This document shows, in pieces, positions 1 through 8,002 of a DNA stretch of 64,000 bases. The position numbers and the translations under genes are program-made. Each line of letters starts with the position of its first letter. Positions within the stretch are counted from its first letter, which is position 1. The notes below the pieces were generated by a model, which did not search any database, had not been told where the DNA came from, and saw only the letters and a list, made by a program, of their open reading frames with translations. Source of the stretch: Ferrovibrio sp. (GTDB lineage: Bacteria > Pseudomonadota > Alphaproteobacteria > Ferrovibrionales > Ferrovibrionaceae); NCBI GenBank assembly GCA_017991315.1, contig JAGOQS010000001.1, positions 248,001-312,000 on the forward strand, written 5' to 3'.

Positions 1-664
1 GTTGATCCTGCTGGAGGGCCGCGATGCCGCCGGCAAGGATGGCAGCATCAAGCGCCTGGTGGAGCATATGAGTCCGCGCGAGACCCGCGTGGTGGCTTTG
101 GCCAAGCCAAGCCAGCGCGACGAGGCAAGCTGGTATTTCCAGCGCTGGGTATCGCATCTGCCGGCGGCCGGCGAATTCGTGCTGTTCAATCGCTCCTGGT
201 ATAACCGCGCCGGCGTCGAGCATGTCATGGGTTTTTGCTCAAAGGCCGAATACAAGGAATTCCTCGCCAGCGTGCCGGATTTCGAGAAGCTGCTGCTGCG
301 CGGCGGCATCCACTTGAGCAAATACTATCTCGATATTTCCAGGGCCGAGCAAAAGCAGCGGCTGGCCGAACGGCGTCAGGATCCGCTGGCGCAATGGAAA
401 ACCAGCCCGATCGACGACGTGGCTTTGCGGCGTTACGACGCTTACACCAAGGCGCGCGATGCCATGTTGCTCAAGACCAGCAGCCGCCACGCGCCCTGGT
501 ACATCATTGCCGCCGACCGCAAGAAACAGGCCCGGTTGGCACTGATCCGACACATTCTTTCGTGTTGGGATTATCCGGGGAAAGGAAAGCACCTGGAGCC
601 GGATACGAAGCTCGTTTTTACCTTTGCGCCGCGCTATTTGAAGCAGGGACGGCTCCAATCCTAG
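1..664 (+). CDS. ppk2: Polyphosphate kinase 2 (PPK2), 5'-truncated by the window edge
   Basis: The reading frame is open from the first base (first full codon at 2), so the N-terminus lies outside the window; about 220 residues remain. PPK2 enzymes transfer phosphate between polyphosphate and nucleotides in the cytoplasm. The Walker A-like GRDAAGKDG stretch is at visible residues 6-14, followed by the family motifs WYFQRW and LFNRSWYNRAGVEHVMGFC. The Walker B-like position reads LFNRSWYNR, where class I enzymes usually have LFDRSWYNR; Asn at this position also occurs in other PPK2 classes. Whether the enzyme favours NDP or NMP cannot be judged from this fragment. The next gene starts 28 bases downstream on the same strand. 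Confidence 0.9.
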   Translation, partial: LILLEGRDAAGKDGSIKRLVEHMSPRETRVVALAKPSQRDEASWYFQRWVSHLPAAGEFVLFNRSWYNRAGVEHVMGFCSKAEYKEFLASVPDFEKLLLRGGIHLSKYYLDISRAEQKQRLAERRQDPLAQWKTSPIDDVALRRYDAYTKARDAMLLKTSSRHAPWYIIAADRKKQARLALIRHILSCWDYPGKGKHLEPDTKLVFTFAPRYLKQGRLQS

Positions 665-692
665 GGGAGTCATTGCAAGCGGCGAGGATGGC

Positions 693-1826
693 ATGAGCAG
701 CGAAGCAGCCGATATCGTCATCATCGGCGGCGGCATGGCCGGTGCCGGCGCTGCCTATGCCCTGGCGCCGCAGCGCCGCGTCATCCTGCTCGAGCGCGAA
801 AGCCAGCCCGGCTATCACACCACCGGGCGTTCGGCGGCGTTGTTTTCCGAAACCTATGGCAATGGGCCGATCCGGGCGCTGACGGTGGCGAGCCGCGATT
901 TCCTGATGCAGCCGCCTCGGGGCTTCAGCGATACGCCGATCCTCACCCCGCGCGGCGTGCTGCAGGTTGGTGGGGCGGACAAGGCCGCCCAGCTTGATGC
1001 CGCCTATGCGGAGATGCGCCGCCTGGTGCCCTCGGTGCAGCGGCTGGATGCCGCCGCCGTATTGGCCCAGGTGCCGGTGCTGCGGCCCGAGATGGTGGCC
1101 GGTGGCGCAGTGGCCGAGCCGCATGCCATGGATATTGATGTGCATGCCCTGCATCGCGGCTTCCTGCGTGGTGCGGCGGCGGCTGGCGCGTGCATCCTCA
1201 GTGATGCTGGCGTCACCGGTATTGGCAGGGCGGGCAGCGATTGGCTGGTCGAGACCACACAGGGCAGCTTCCGCGCCGCCGTGGTTATCAATGCCGCCGG
1301 TGCCTGGTGCGATGCGGTTGCCGCGCTGGCGGGTATCAAGCCGATCGGCCTGGAACCGATGCGGCGCACGGCGCTCACCGCCGACATGCCGGCGGGCACT
1401 GATTTCCAGCATTGGCCGATGGTGATCGATGCCGACGAGGACATCTACTTCAAGCCCGATGCCGGCCGGCTGCTGATCAGCCCGGCGGACGAGACGCCGT
1501 CCGAGCCCTGCGATGCCCAGCCGGACGAGATGGATGTGGCGATTGCCATCGACCGTTTCGAAACCCTGACCAGCCTGACCGTGCGGCGGGTGGCGGCGAA
1601 ATGGGCGGGGCTGCGCAGCTTTGTTGCCGACCGGACTATCGTGGCCGGTTTCGATCCCGCAGCGCCCGGCTTTTTCTGGCTGGCCGGGCAGGGTGGCTAC
1701 GGGATTCAGACCTCCGGCGCCATGAGCCGGGTTGCCGGGGCGCTCGCCTTGGGTCAAGCTCTGCCCAGCGATATCCAGGCCCTCGGTCTTTCAGCGGCGG
1801 ATATCGGACCCAGCCGCCTGAGGTAA
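693..1826 (+). CDS. FAD-dependent oxidoreductase of the DadA/glycine-oxidase (DAO) family
   Basis: 377 residues. The N-terminus carries a Rossmann dinucleotide-binding motif, IIGGGMAGAGAAYALA at residues 10-25, followed by an acidic ribose-binding position (LLERES). The C-terminus has the FAD-contacting FFWLAGQGGYGIQTSGAM stretch typical of DAO-fold enzymes. Family members oxidise D-amino acids, glycine, sarcosine or similar secondary amines; the substrate here is unknown. There is no signal peptide, so it should be cytoplasmic. The chosen ATG has GAGG about six bases upstream. The molybdoenzyme gene starts only nine bases after the stop, suggesting co-transcription. Confidence 0.85.
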   Translation: MSSEAADIVIIGGGMAGAGAAYALAPQRRVILLERESQPGYHTTGRSAALFSETYGNGPIRALTVASRDFLMQPPRGFSDTPILTPRGVLQVGGADKAAQLDAAYAEMRRLVPSVQRLDAAAVLAQVPVLRPEMVAGGAVAEPHAMDIDVHALHRGFLRGAAAAGACILSDAGVTGIGRAGSDWLVETTQGSFRAAVVINAAGAWCDAVAALAGIKPIGLEPMRRTALTADMPAGTDFQHWPMVIDADEDIYFKPDAGRLLISPADETPSEPCDAQPDEMDVAIAIDRFETLTSLTVRRVAAKWAGLRSFVADRTIVAGFDPAAPGFFWLAGQGGYGIQTSGAMSRVAGALALGQALPSDIQALGLSAADIGPSRLR

Positions 1827-1835
1827 CTAGCCCCA

Positions 1836-3908
1836 ATGAATGCCCTCTCGCCAGCCAAGCCGATTATTGCGCGCAGCGCCTGCCCGCATGACTGCCCCTC
1901 GACCTGCGCGCTGGAAATCGAGAAGCTGGATCAGTTCCGCATTGGCCGCGTGCGCGGCGCCGAGGCCAACAGCTACACCGCCGGTGTGATCTGCGCCAAG
2001 GTGGCGCGCTATGCCGAGCGGGCGCAGCACCCGGACCGCCTGCTAAAGCCGCTGCGCCGCACCGGGCCGAAGGGTTCGAACCAGTTCACCGAAATTTCCT
2101 GGGCCGAAGCGCTGGACCGCACAGCGGAGGCCTTCCTGGCCGCCGAGCGCAAATTCGGCAGCGAAACCGTGTGGCCCTATTACTATGCTGGCACCATGGG
2201 GCTGGTGCAGCGCGACGGCATCCATCGCCTGCGCCATGCCAAGCGCTATTCTGGTTTCCATTCCACCATCTGCGTCACGCTGGCCTGGAGCGGGTATATC
2301 GCCGGCACCGGCAATCTGCGCGGCCCCGATCCGCGCGAGATGGCGAAAAGCGACTGCGTGGTGATCTGGGGCACCAATGCGGTGCACACGCAAGTCAACG
2401 TGATGACCCATGCGGTGCGGGCACGCAAGGAGCGCGGCGCCAAGATCGTGGTGATCGATCCCTACCGCAATGCCACCGCCGAGCAGGCGGACATGCACCT
2501 GATGCTGCGGCCCGGCACCGATGGTGCGCTCGCCTGCGCGGTGATGCATGTGCTGTTCCGCGATGGCTTTGCGGATCGTGACTACCTGGCGCGCTACACC
2601 GATGTGCCGGCTGAACTCGAAGCGCACCTGCAATCGCGCGATCCGGCCTGGGCGGCGGCGATCACCGGCTTGAGCATCGCGGAGATCGAGGCTTTCGCGC
2701 ATCTGCTGGGCGAACGCAAGCGGCATTACCTGCGGCTTGGCTATGGCTTCTCGCGCAGCCGCAATGGCTCGTCCAACATGCATGCGGCGGCCAGCATTGC
2801 CGCTGTCACCGGGGCCTGGCAACTCGAAGGCGGTGGCGCCTTCCACAATAACGGCGCGATTTTCCACTGGGACAAGTCGCTGATCGAAGGCCATGACCTG
2901 CGCGATCCGGCGATCCGCATGCTGGATCAGTCACGCATCGGCCCGGTGCTGGTGGGCGAGGCGGAAGCCTTGAAGAATGGCCCGCCGGTGACGGCGCTGC
3001 TGATCCAGAATACCAATCCGGTGGATGTGGCGCCGGAACTGGCCAAGGTGCATAAGGGCTTCGCGCGCGAGGATCTGTTCACCTGCGTGCATGAGCAGTT
3101 CATGACCAATACCGCCAGGATGGCGGATATCGTGCTGCCGGCCACCATGTTCACCGAGCATGACGACATCTACCAGGCCGGCGGCCAGCAGCATATCCTG
3201 CTTGGGCCGAAGATCGTCGAGGCGCCGGGCGAGGCGCGCGAGAATCATTACGTGATCTGCGAATTGGCCAAGCGGCTCGGCGCCGAGCATCGCGGCTTCC
3301 AGATGACAGCGCGCGAGATTGCTGATTGGACGCTCACGGCTTCCGGCTGGTCCGATGTCGAGACGCTGGAGCGCGAATTCTGGATCGATTGCCAGCCGGA
3401 TTTCCGCAGCAGTCATTTCCTTGATGGCTTTGGCCATCCCGATGGTAAATTCCGCTTCGCGCCGGATTGGTCGGCAATGGGGCCGGATGGCCATAAGCTG
3501 CCGCGTCTGCCGGACCATGCGGCGCTGATCGAGGAAGCGACATCGGAGACGCCGTTCCGCATGGTGACGGCGCCGGCCCGCAACTTCCTCAATTCCAGCT
3601 TCACCGAAACACCGACCTCGGCCAAGCGCGAGGGTCGCCCCAGTGTGATGCTGCACAGCCAGGATGCGGCTGCACTCGGCGTTGCCGAAGGCGATGTGGT
3701 GCGGCTCGGCAATGCGCGCGGCGACCTCGCCATCCACGTTAAGCTGTTCGATGGCGCGCAGCCCGGCGTGGTGATCGTGGAAGGCATCTGGCCGAGCCAC
3801 ACTTTCATCGAAGGCATCGGCATCAACCTGCTGGTCGGCGCCGATGCCGCCCCGCCCAATGGCGGCGCCGCGTTCCATGACACGGCGGTGTGGATACGGA
3901 AGGCATGA
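1836..3908 (+). CDS. Molybdopterin (bis-MGD) oxidoreductase with an N-terminal [4Fe-4S] motif
   Basis: 690 residues. The N-terminus has CPHDCPSTC followed by a fourth cysteine in GVICAKVAR, the [4Fe-4S] ligand pattern of the DMSO-reductase superfamily. The molybdopterin domain follows (roughly residues 60-480), and a C-terminal MoCo dinucleotide-binding domain lies at about 570-685, with the segment HSQDAAALGVAEGDVVRLGN. No twin-arginine signal is present, so the enzyme is probably cytoplasmic. No small iron-sulfur or membrane-anchor subunit is encoded nearby. It resembles the stand-alone BisC-like or formate-dehydrogenase-like group, but the substrate cannot be assigned. It lies nine bases after the FAD oxidoreductase and ends at a palindromic intergenic element. 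Confidence 0.88.
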   Translation: MNALSPAKPIIARSACPHDCPSTCALEIEKLDQFRIGRVRGAEANSYTAGVICAKVARYAERAQHPDRLLKPLRRTGPKGSNQFTEISWAEALDRTAEAFLAAERKFGSETVWPYYYAGTMGLVQRDGIHRLRHAKRYSGFHSTICVTLAWSGYIAGTGNLRGPDPREMAKSDCVVIWGTNAVHTQVNVMTHAVRARKERGAKIVVIDPYRNATAEQADMHLMLRPGTDGALACAVMHVLFRDGFADRDYLARYTDVPAELEAHLQSRDPAWAAAITGLSIAEIEAFAHLLGERKRHYLRLGYGFSRSRNGSSNMHAAASIAAVTGAWQLEGGGAFHNNGAIFHWDKSLIEGHDLRDPAIRMLDQSRIGPVLVGEAEALKNGPPVTALLIQNTNPVDVAPELAKVHKGFAREDLFTCVHEQFMTNTARMADIVLPATMFTEHDDIYQAGGQQHILLGPKIVEAPGEARENHYVICELAKRLGAEHRGFQMTAREIADWTLTASGWSDVETLEREFWIDCQPDFRSSHFLDGFGHPDGKFRFAPDWSAMGPDGHKLPRLPDHAALIEEATSETPFRMVTAPARNFLNSSFTETPTSAKREGRPSVMLHSQDAAALGVAEGDVVRLGNARGDLAIHVKLFDGAQPGVVIVEGIWPSHTFIEGIGINLLVGADAAPPNGGAAFHDTAVWIRKA

Positions 3909-3942
3909 ATTAGGTGTTGGGGCGCGGACATAAATAAAGCTT

Positions 3943-4015
3943 CGTCATGCCCGGACTTGATCCGGGCATCTTCTTGTTCCGGCAAGAGACCCTCGGGTCA
4001 AGCCCGAGGGTGACG
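3943..4015. repeat. Composite intergenic palindromic element (two hairpins)
   Basis: Two perfect 9-bp hairpins lie between convergent genes. The first is ATGCCCGGA / TCCGGGCAT (3947-3955 / 3961-3969, loop CTTGA). The second is ACCCTCGGG / CCCGAGGGT (3989-3997 / 4003-4011, loop TCAAG). The outer ends CGTCA (3943-3947) and TGACG (4011-4015) are themselves complementary, making a nested element. Similar CGTCATGCCCGG... palindromes are common intergenic repeats in alphaproteobacteria. A role as bidirectional terminator or mRNA-end stabiliser is inferred from position. Confidence 0.75.
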
Positions 4016-4022
4016 ACGTTGT

Positions 4023-4808
4023 TTAGTCGCGCTTGCGCGTTTTCAGCAGATCGACCAGTTCATCATGCAGCCATGGGCCGGTGGCGATCACGCTGGGATG
4101 GCGGTGGCGCGGGGCGTCGTAGCGCAGGGGCGCGCCATCGGCGGTGCTGATGCGGCCCCCGGCCTCGCGCACCACCAGGTCGGCGGCGGCGATATCCCAG
4201 TCGCTCTTCTCGCTTAAAGAGATCGCGGCATCGAAGCGGCCGGCTGCCACCAAAGCCATGCGATAGGCGATGGAATTGCGGTGCTCGAACTCCGCCTTGC
4301 CAGTGCGGGCGAGCCAGCCATGGCGGTCGAAGGTGCGGCGACTGGCCAGCAGGCGGGCTTCCGCCAGCGTGCCATGGCCGGAGGCGCGGATCGGCTTGCC
4401 GTTCAGCTTGGCGCCATCGCCGGTGGCGGCCTCATAGAATTCATCGGTGGCGGGATTGAAGATCGCCGCCAGCACCGGCTGGCCTTCCGCCATCAGCGCA
4501 ACACTGACGGCGAATTCCGGCTTGGCGGCAATGAAGGCGCGGGTGCCGTCGATCGGATCCACCACCCAGGTGGCGGCATCGCCCACGGCAGCCGCCGAGG
4601 CGCTTTCTTCCGACAGCCAACCATAGCCCGGCCGGGTATCCACCAGCCGCGCGCGCAGCAGCTTGTCGATAGCGATATCGGCTTCCGAGACCGGATCGTT
4701 CGGCTGCTTGTTCCAGGATTTCACGCCATCGCGGAAATACTTCAACGCCACCGCACCGGCTTCGCGCACGGCATCGAGCAGCAGCGGGCGGTCTTCCAGA
4801 TGGCGCAT
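4023..4808 (-). CDS. cysQ: 3'(2'),5'-bisphosphate nucleotidase / inositol-monophosphatase family (CysQ-like)
   Basis: 261 residues, usual length for the family. Metal-binding motifs are present in order: GWLSEES (acidic pair), WVVDPIDGTRAF (the DPIDGT signature) and WDIAAADLVVREAGG near the C-terminus. CysQ hydrolyses 3'-phosphoadenosine 5'-phosphate, a by-product of sulfate assimilation; the fold is shared with inositol and fructose phosphatases, so substrate assignment is by best resemblance. The start lies two bases after the pmbA stop, so the two are surely co-transcribed and it is the last gene of the adenylate cyclase operon. Confidence 0.85.
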   Translation of the reverse strand: MRHLEDRPLLLDAVREAGAVALKYFRDGVKSWNKQPNDPVSEADIAIDKLLRARLVDTRPGYGWLSEESASAAAVGDAATWVVDPIDGTRAFIAAKPEFAVSVALMAEGQPVLAAIFNPATDEFYEAATGDGAKLNGKPIRASGHGTLAEARLLASRRTFDRHGWLARTGKAEFEHRNSIAYRMALVAAGRFDAAISLSEKSDWDIAAADLVVREAGGRISTADGAPLRYDAPRHRHPSVIATGPWLHDELVDLLKTRKRD

Positions 4809-4810
4809 GA

Positions 4811-6166
4811 TCAGCGCCCGGCGATGGTCATGCCTTCCACCAGCACGGTGGGGGCATCGGTGCCATAGCGGAATACCAGATCGCTGGCCGGAGTGATGCG
4901 CTTGAACATCTCCTTGAGATTGCCGGCAATGGTGATCTCGGAAACCGGATCGGTCAGCTTGCCGTTCTCGATCAGGAAGCCGGCGGCGCCACGGCTGTAA
5001 TCACCAGTCAGCGGATTGACCGACGAACCCATCATTTCGATCACATACAGCCCGCGCGCGATGCCGCCGAGCAGTTCCTCGACGCTCTGCTTGCCGGCGG
5101 CGAGATAGAGATTGGTGGCGCCGGGCGAAGGCGGCGAGGATGTGCCGCGCGAGGCATGGCCGGTGCTCTTGAGGCCAAGCTGCCGCGCCGTGGCGCAATC
5201 CATCAGCCAGGTGGTGAGGCGGCCCTGGTCGATCAGCTTGCGGCGCTGGCGCGCCACGCCTTCCATGTCGAACCAGCGCGAACGGAAGCCGCGCGGCCTG
5301 AGCGGATCGTCGATCACGTCGAGCCCGGGGGCGAAGATTTCCTCGCCCATCTTGTCTTTCAGGAAGGACGTGCCGCGCGCCACCGCCGCGCCATTGATGG
5401 CGCCGGAAAGATGGCCGATCAGGCTGTTGGCGACACGGTTATCGTAAACCACCGGCAATGCCTGGCTCTCGATCTTGCGCGGATTGAGCCGGCGCACGGC
5501 GCGCGCGCCGGCTGAGCGGCCGATCGCTTCGGGCGCGGCGAGATCGGCGAAATGCAGCGCGGCGCTGTAATCATAGTCCTGCTCCATGCCGGTATCCTTG
5601 CCGGCAATGGCGACGGCTGAAAGGCTGTGCGAGCCGCTGAAACCGGCGCCGCTGAAGCCGTTGGAGGCGGCATAGGCCGTGAGGCCCAGGCTGCGCGAGG
5701 CCGAGGCGCCTTCGGAATTGGTCACGCCGCTGACGGCAAGGGCGGCGGCCTCACAGGTCTTGGCGCGCTCCAGCAACTGCGCCATGTCGAGTTCGACGCC
5801 ATCGAGCTGGTCGAGGTCAACAGCGGTGGTGGCGAGTTCAGACGGATCGGCAAGGCCGCAGAACTTGTCTTCCGGCGCCAGTTTGGCCATCGCCACGCCG
5901 CGCTCGATCAGGGCCGCCACGGCGTCCTTGCCGAAATCGGTGGTGGAGACGCAGGCCTGGCGCTGACCGATCAGCACCCGCAGGCCGATCTCGCGGCTCT
6001 CCGAGCTTTCCACATCCTCGGGCTGGCCCAGCCTGACGCCGGCGGAAAGCGAACGGCTTTCATGGTAGACGGCATCGGCGGCATCGGCGCCAGCCTTGCG
6101 TGCAGCGGCGATCAGGTCGCCCAGCAGGGACTTGGCTTCATTAGCGCGTGCATTGAAATCAGTCAT
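4811..6166 (-). CDS. pmbA: TldE/PmbA, partner subunit of the TldD/TldE metalloprotease
   Basis: 451 residues starting at MTDFNARANEAKS; the longer open frame upstream reads through the intergenic stretch and was not used. TldE has the TldD fold but lacks the zinc-binding HExxxH helix, and it forms a heterodimer with TldD that cleaves unstructured peptides, including microcin B17 precursor and CcdA in E. coli. Conserved TldE features include GTSSPPSPGATNLYL and the C-terminal GNLKEMFKRI and VEGMTIAGR stretches. The tldD partner is in this window at 17053-18489, in a different transcription unit. It sits between a small membrane protein gene (10 bases upstream) and cysQ (2 bases downstream). 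Confidence 0.92.
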   Translation of the reverse strand: MTDFNARANEAKSLLGDLIAAARKAGADAADAVYHESRSLSAGVRLGQPEDVESSESREIGLRVLIGQRQACVSTTDFGKDAVAALIERGVAMAKLAPEDKFCGLADPSELATTAVDLDQLDGVELDMAQLLERAKTCEAAALAVSGVTNSEGASASRSLGLTAYAASNGFSGAGFSGSHSLSAVAIAGKDTGMEQDYDYSAALHFADLAAPEAIGRSAGARAVRRLNPRKIESQALPVVYDNRVANSLIGHLSGAINGAAVARGTSFLKDKMGEEIFAPGLDVIDDPLRPRGFRSRWFDMEGVARQRRKLIDQGRLTTWLMDCATARQLGLKSTGHASRGTSSPPSPGATNLYLAAGKQSVEELLGGIARGLYVIEMMGSSVNPLTGDYSRGAAGFLIENGKLTDPVSEITIAGNLKEMFKRITPASDLVFRYGTDAPTVLVEGMTIAGR

Positions 6167-6176
6167 GATTATCCAC

Positions 6177-6458
6177 TTACTCTGGTGCGTCTTCCATACG
6201 ATAAGCCATATAGCTGACGAAGGCGACAAAACAACCCACAACCCAGCCAAGCCAGTGCAGTTGGTCGCTCCAATAGCGCCAGTCTTCGCTGCTGAAATGA
6301 GCCAGGATCTGGGCCAGGAATTCGACGCTCAAGAAACCGATGCCGGCGCCAAGCGCGGCGGAAAAGGCCAGGTTCCAGGCGCCGCGCATCAGTGCCCAAG
6401 GATGCCACCAGGGCAGCAGGTCGCGCTCATCCGCGCGGCGGAGCTTGAACAACGGCAT
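6177..6458 (-). CDS. Small membrane protein of unknown function (93 aa)
   Basis: Starts at MPLFKLRRADERD, four bases after the cyclase stop; the open frame extends further upstream but overlaps the cyclase gene. Two hydrophobic segments are visible: about residues 30-52 (AWNLAFSAALGAGIGFLSVE) and about 68-87 (LHWLGWVVGCFVAFVSYMAY). A charged N-terminus precedes them and the C-terminus is short and acidic. The family was not recognised. The tight spacing with the adenylate cyclase upstream and pmbA downstream argues that it is a real gene of this operon. Confidence 0.7.
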   Translation of the reverse strand: MPLFKLRRADERDLLPWWHPWALMRGAWNLAFSAALGAGIGFLSVEFLAQILAHFSSEDWRYWSDQLHWLGWVVGCFVAFVSYMAYRMEDAPE

Positions 6459-6462
6459 GGCG

Positions 6463-7938
6463 TTAATGGATCGTCGGCGGGGTTTCGGGCTGCGGCGTGG
6501 TGCCGGCCTCATGCGTTGGCGTGCCGGGGGGCACGGCGCCCTCGCGCGGCAGCATCCACACCACCATGCGCTCGCGCAGGCCACGGATCGCCTGTGGCCG
6601 CATCTCGGTGAGATCGCGCAAGGGGGCGAGATCGCCGCGCGTCTCCTGCTTCAGCCGTTCCACGAAGGCCTCGCTGATGCAGAGTGAGGCGCTGATGCTG
6701 CGCGTCATCTGCTCCAGGCGGTGCGCCACATTCACGGTTTCGCCAACCAGCGCGTATTCGACGCGGTGCTCGTCGCCGATATTGCCAAGCGTCAGCGGTC
6801 CGAAATGCAGGCCGACAGCAAGCTGCAGCGGCGGCTGGCGCAAGGGTGCGCGCTGGCGGTTCAGTTGCTCGATGGCCTGTTGCATGGCGCGGGCGGCGAG
6901 CAGGGCGGAGGAAGCATCGCGCAGGCCGGCGCGCGGCGTGCCGAAGGAGGCCATGATGCCATCGCCGAGATACTTGTCGAGCGTGCCCTGCTGCTCGGCC
7001 ACGGCATGGGCCAGACGGCGGTGCACCTCGCGCAGCAGGGCGATGGTCTGGGCCGGCGACATGTCATCGGAAAGCCGGGTGAAACCGACCAGGTCAGCGA
7101 ACAGCACGGCGGCATCGATCTGGGTCACGGCACCGAGCGGATCATCCATGCGCTGCAATTCCTCGGCGATATGCGGCGAGAAATGACGTGCCAGATTGCG
7201 CCGGCCGCGTTCGCTCTCGATTTGGCGCGCCACCAGATGGCGGGCGCGCACAGCCGCCACCATCAGGATCACGCCGATCAGCCCGATCAGCACGATGCGG
7301 CGGATCATGTCGCCATAGGAAACCCGCCAGGGATCAAGCAGGAAGGCGAGGCGGTCCAGGGCCGAGATATTGGCGACATTCATCGGCAGCAGCATGGTGT
7401 CGACGCCCGGCTGCATCGCGATGCTGACGGTGACCACGGCCCAGGTGATCATTGCCGCTATCGTGGTGAACAACACCGTGCGCGCCGATTGGCCCAGCGC
7501 CGCCAGCGCAAGGAACAGCGGCAGATACAGCACGGTATCGAAGCTGAGCATCATCGGCGGCGGCAGCGGGTTCGGATCGAACGGGTTCGGCAGCGCAATG
7601 GCGGCGCCGATGAAGGCCATGTCGATGAACGGGAACAGCCAGTGCATCCAGGGGCGGTCGATGCCGGGCTTGCGCACCAGAAGCTGGATATAGGCGGAAA
7701 GCGCCAGCGCCAGCAGCCAGGGGTAATAGTTCAGCGCCAACGGCCAGCGCATCTCGGTGGTGAGCAGCGTGGCAACAATGGCGAGCGCAACGAAGCGCAG
7801 GTTGATGGCGAGCTTCAGGCCTTCGTATTCTTCGGCCTGGAAAGCCTGCCCCAGGCGGCGCTGTTCGGCATCAACGAGCTGATCGCAGCCTTGGCCGCAG
7901 ATCGCATCATGCATGCGCTGCCAGAGGGTGGATTTCAT
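6463..7938 (-). CDS. Membrane-bound class III adenylate/guanylate cyclase
   Basis: 491 residues from MKSTLWQRMHD; a longer open frame runs back into ubiD and was rejected. After a cytoplasmic N-terminal stretch there are about six hydrophobic segments (roughly residues 45-250), then a linker and a class III cyclase domain. Visible catalytic features are LFADLVGFTRLSDD (first metal Asp), LDKYLGDGIMASFG (second metal Asp), and VEYALVGETVNVAHRLEQ. These are the marks of bacterial class III cyclases making cAMP, or less often cGMP. It heads a four-gene run with a small membrane protein, pmbA and cysQ. Nucleotide specificity and stimulus are unknown. Confidence 0.9.
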   Translation of the reverse strand: MKSTLWQRMHDAICGQGCDQLVDAEQRRLGQAFQAEEYEGLKLAINLRFVALAIVATLLTTEMRWPLALNYYPWLLALALSAYIQLLVRKPGIDRPWMHWLFPFIDMAFIGAAIALPNPFDPNPLPPPMMLSFDTVLYLPLFLALAALGQSARTVLFTTIAAMITWAVVTVSIAMQPGVDTMLLPMNVANISALDRLAFLLDPWRVSYGDMIRRIVLIGLIGVILMVAAVRARHLVARQIESERGRRNLARHFSPHIAEELQRMDDPLGAVTQIDAAVLFADLVGFTRLSDDMSPAQTIALLREVHRRLAHAVAEQQGTLDKYLGDGIMASFGTPRAGLRDASSALLAARAMQQAIEQLNRQRAPLRQPPLQLAVGLHFGPLTLGNIGDEHRVEYALVGETVNVAHRLEQMTRSISASLCISEAFVERLKQETRGDLAPLRDLTEMRPQAIRGLRERMVVWMLPREGAVPPGTPTHEAGTTPQPETPPTIH

Positions 7939-8002
7939 CGTAACCGGCCTCCAAAAACCGGCAAAAGCCAGGATACTCTTCCGGGTCAACGGGCGCGAGG
8001 GG

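Noticed and set aside
173-215. PPK2 Walker B Asp replaced by Asn (LFNRSWYNR) as a sign of an inactive enzyme
   Set aside because: Asn at this position also occurs in other PPK2 classes and all other visible motifs are intact.
6169-6177. TTATCCACT, close to a DnaA box, just upstream of pmbA
   Set aside because: Isolated single site between tightly packed operon genes; expected by chance in 64 kb.
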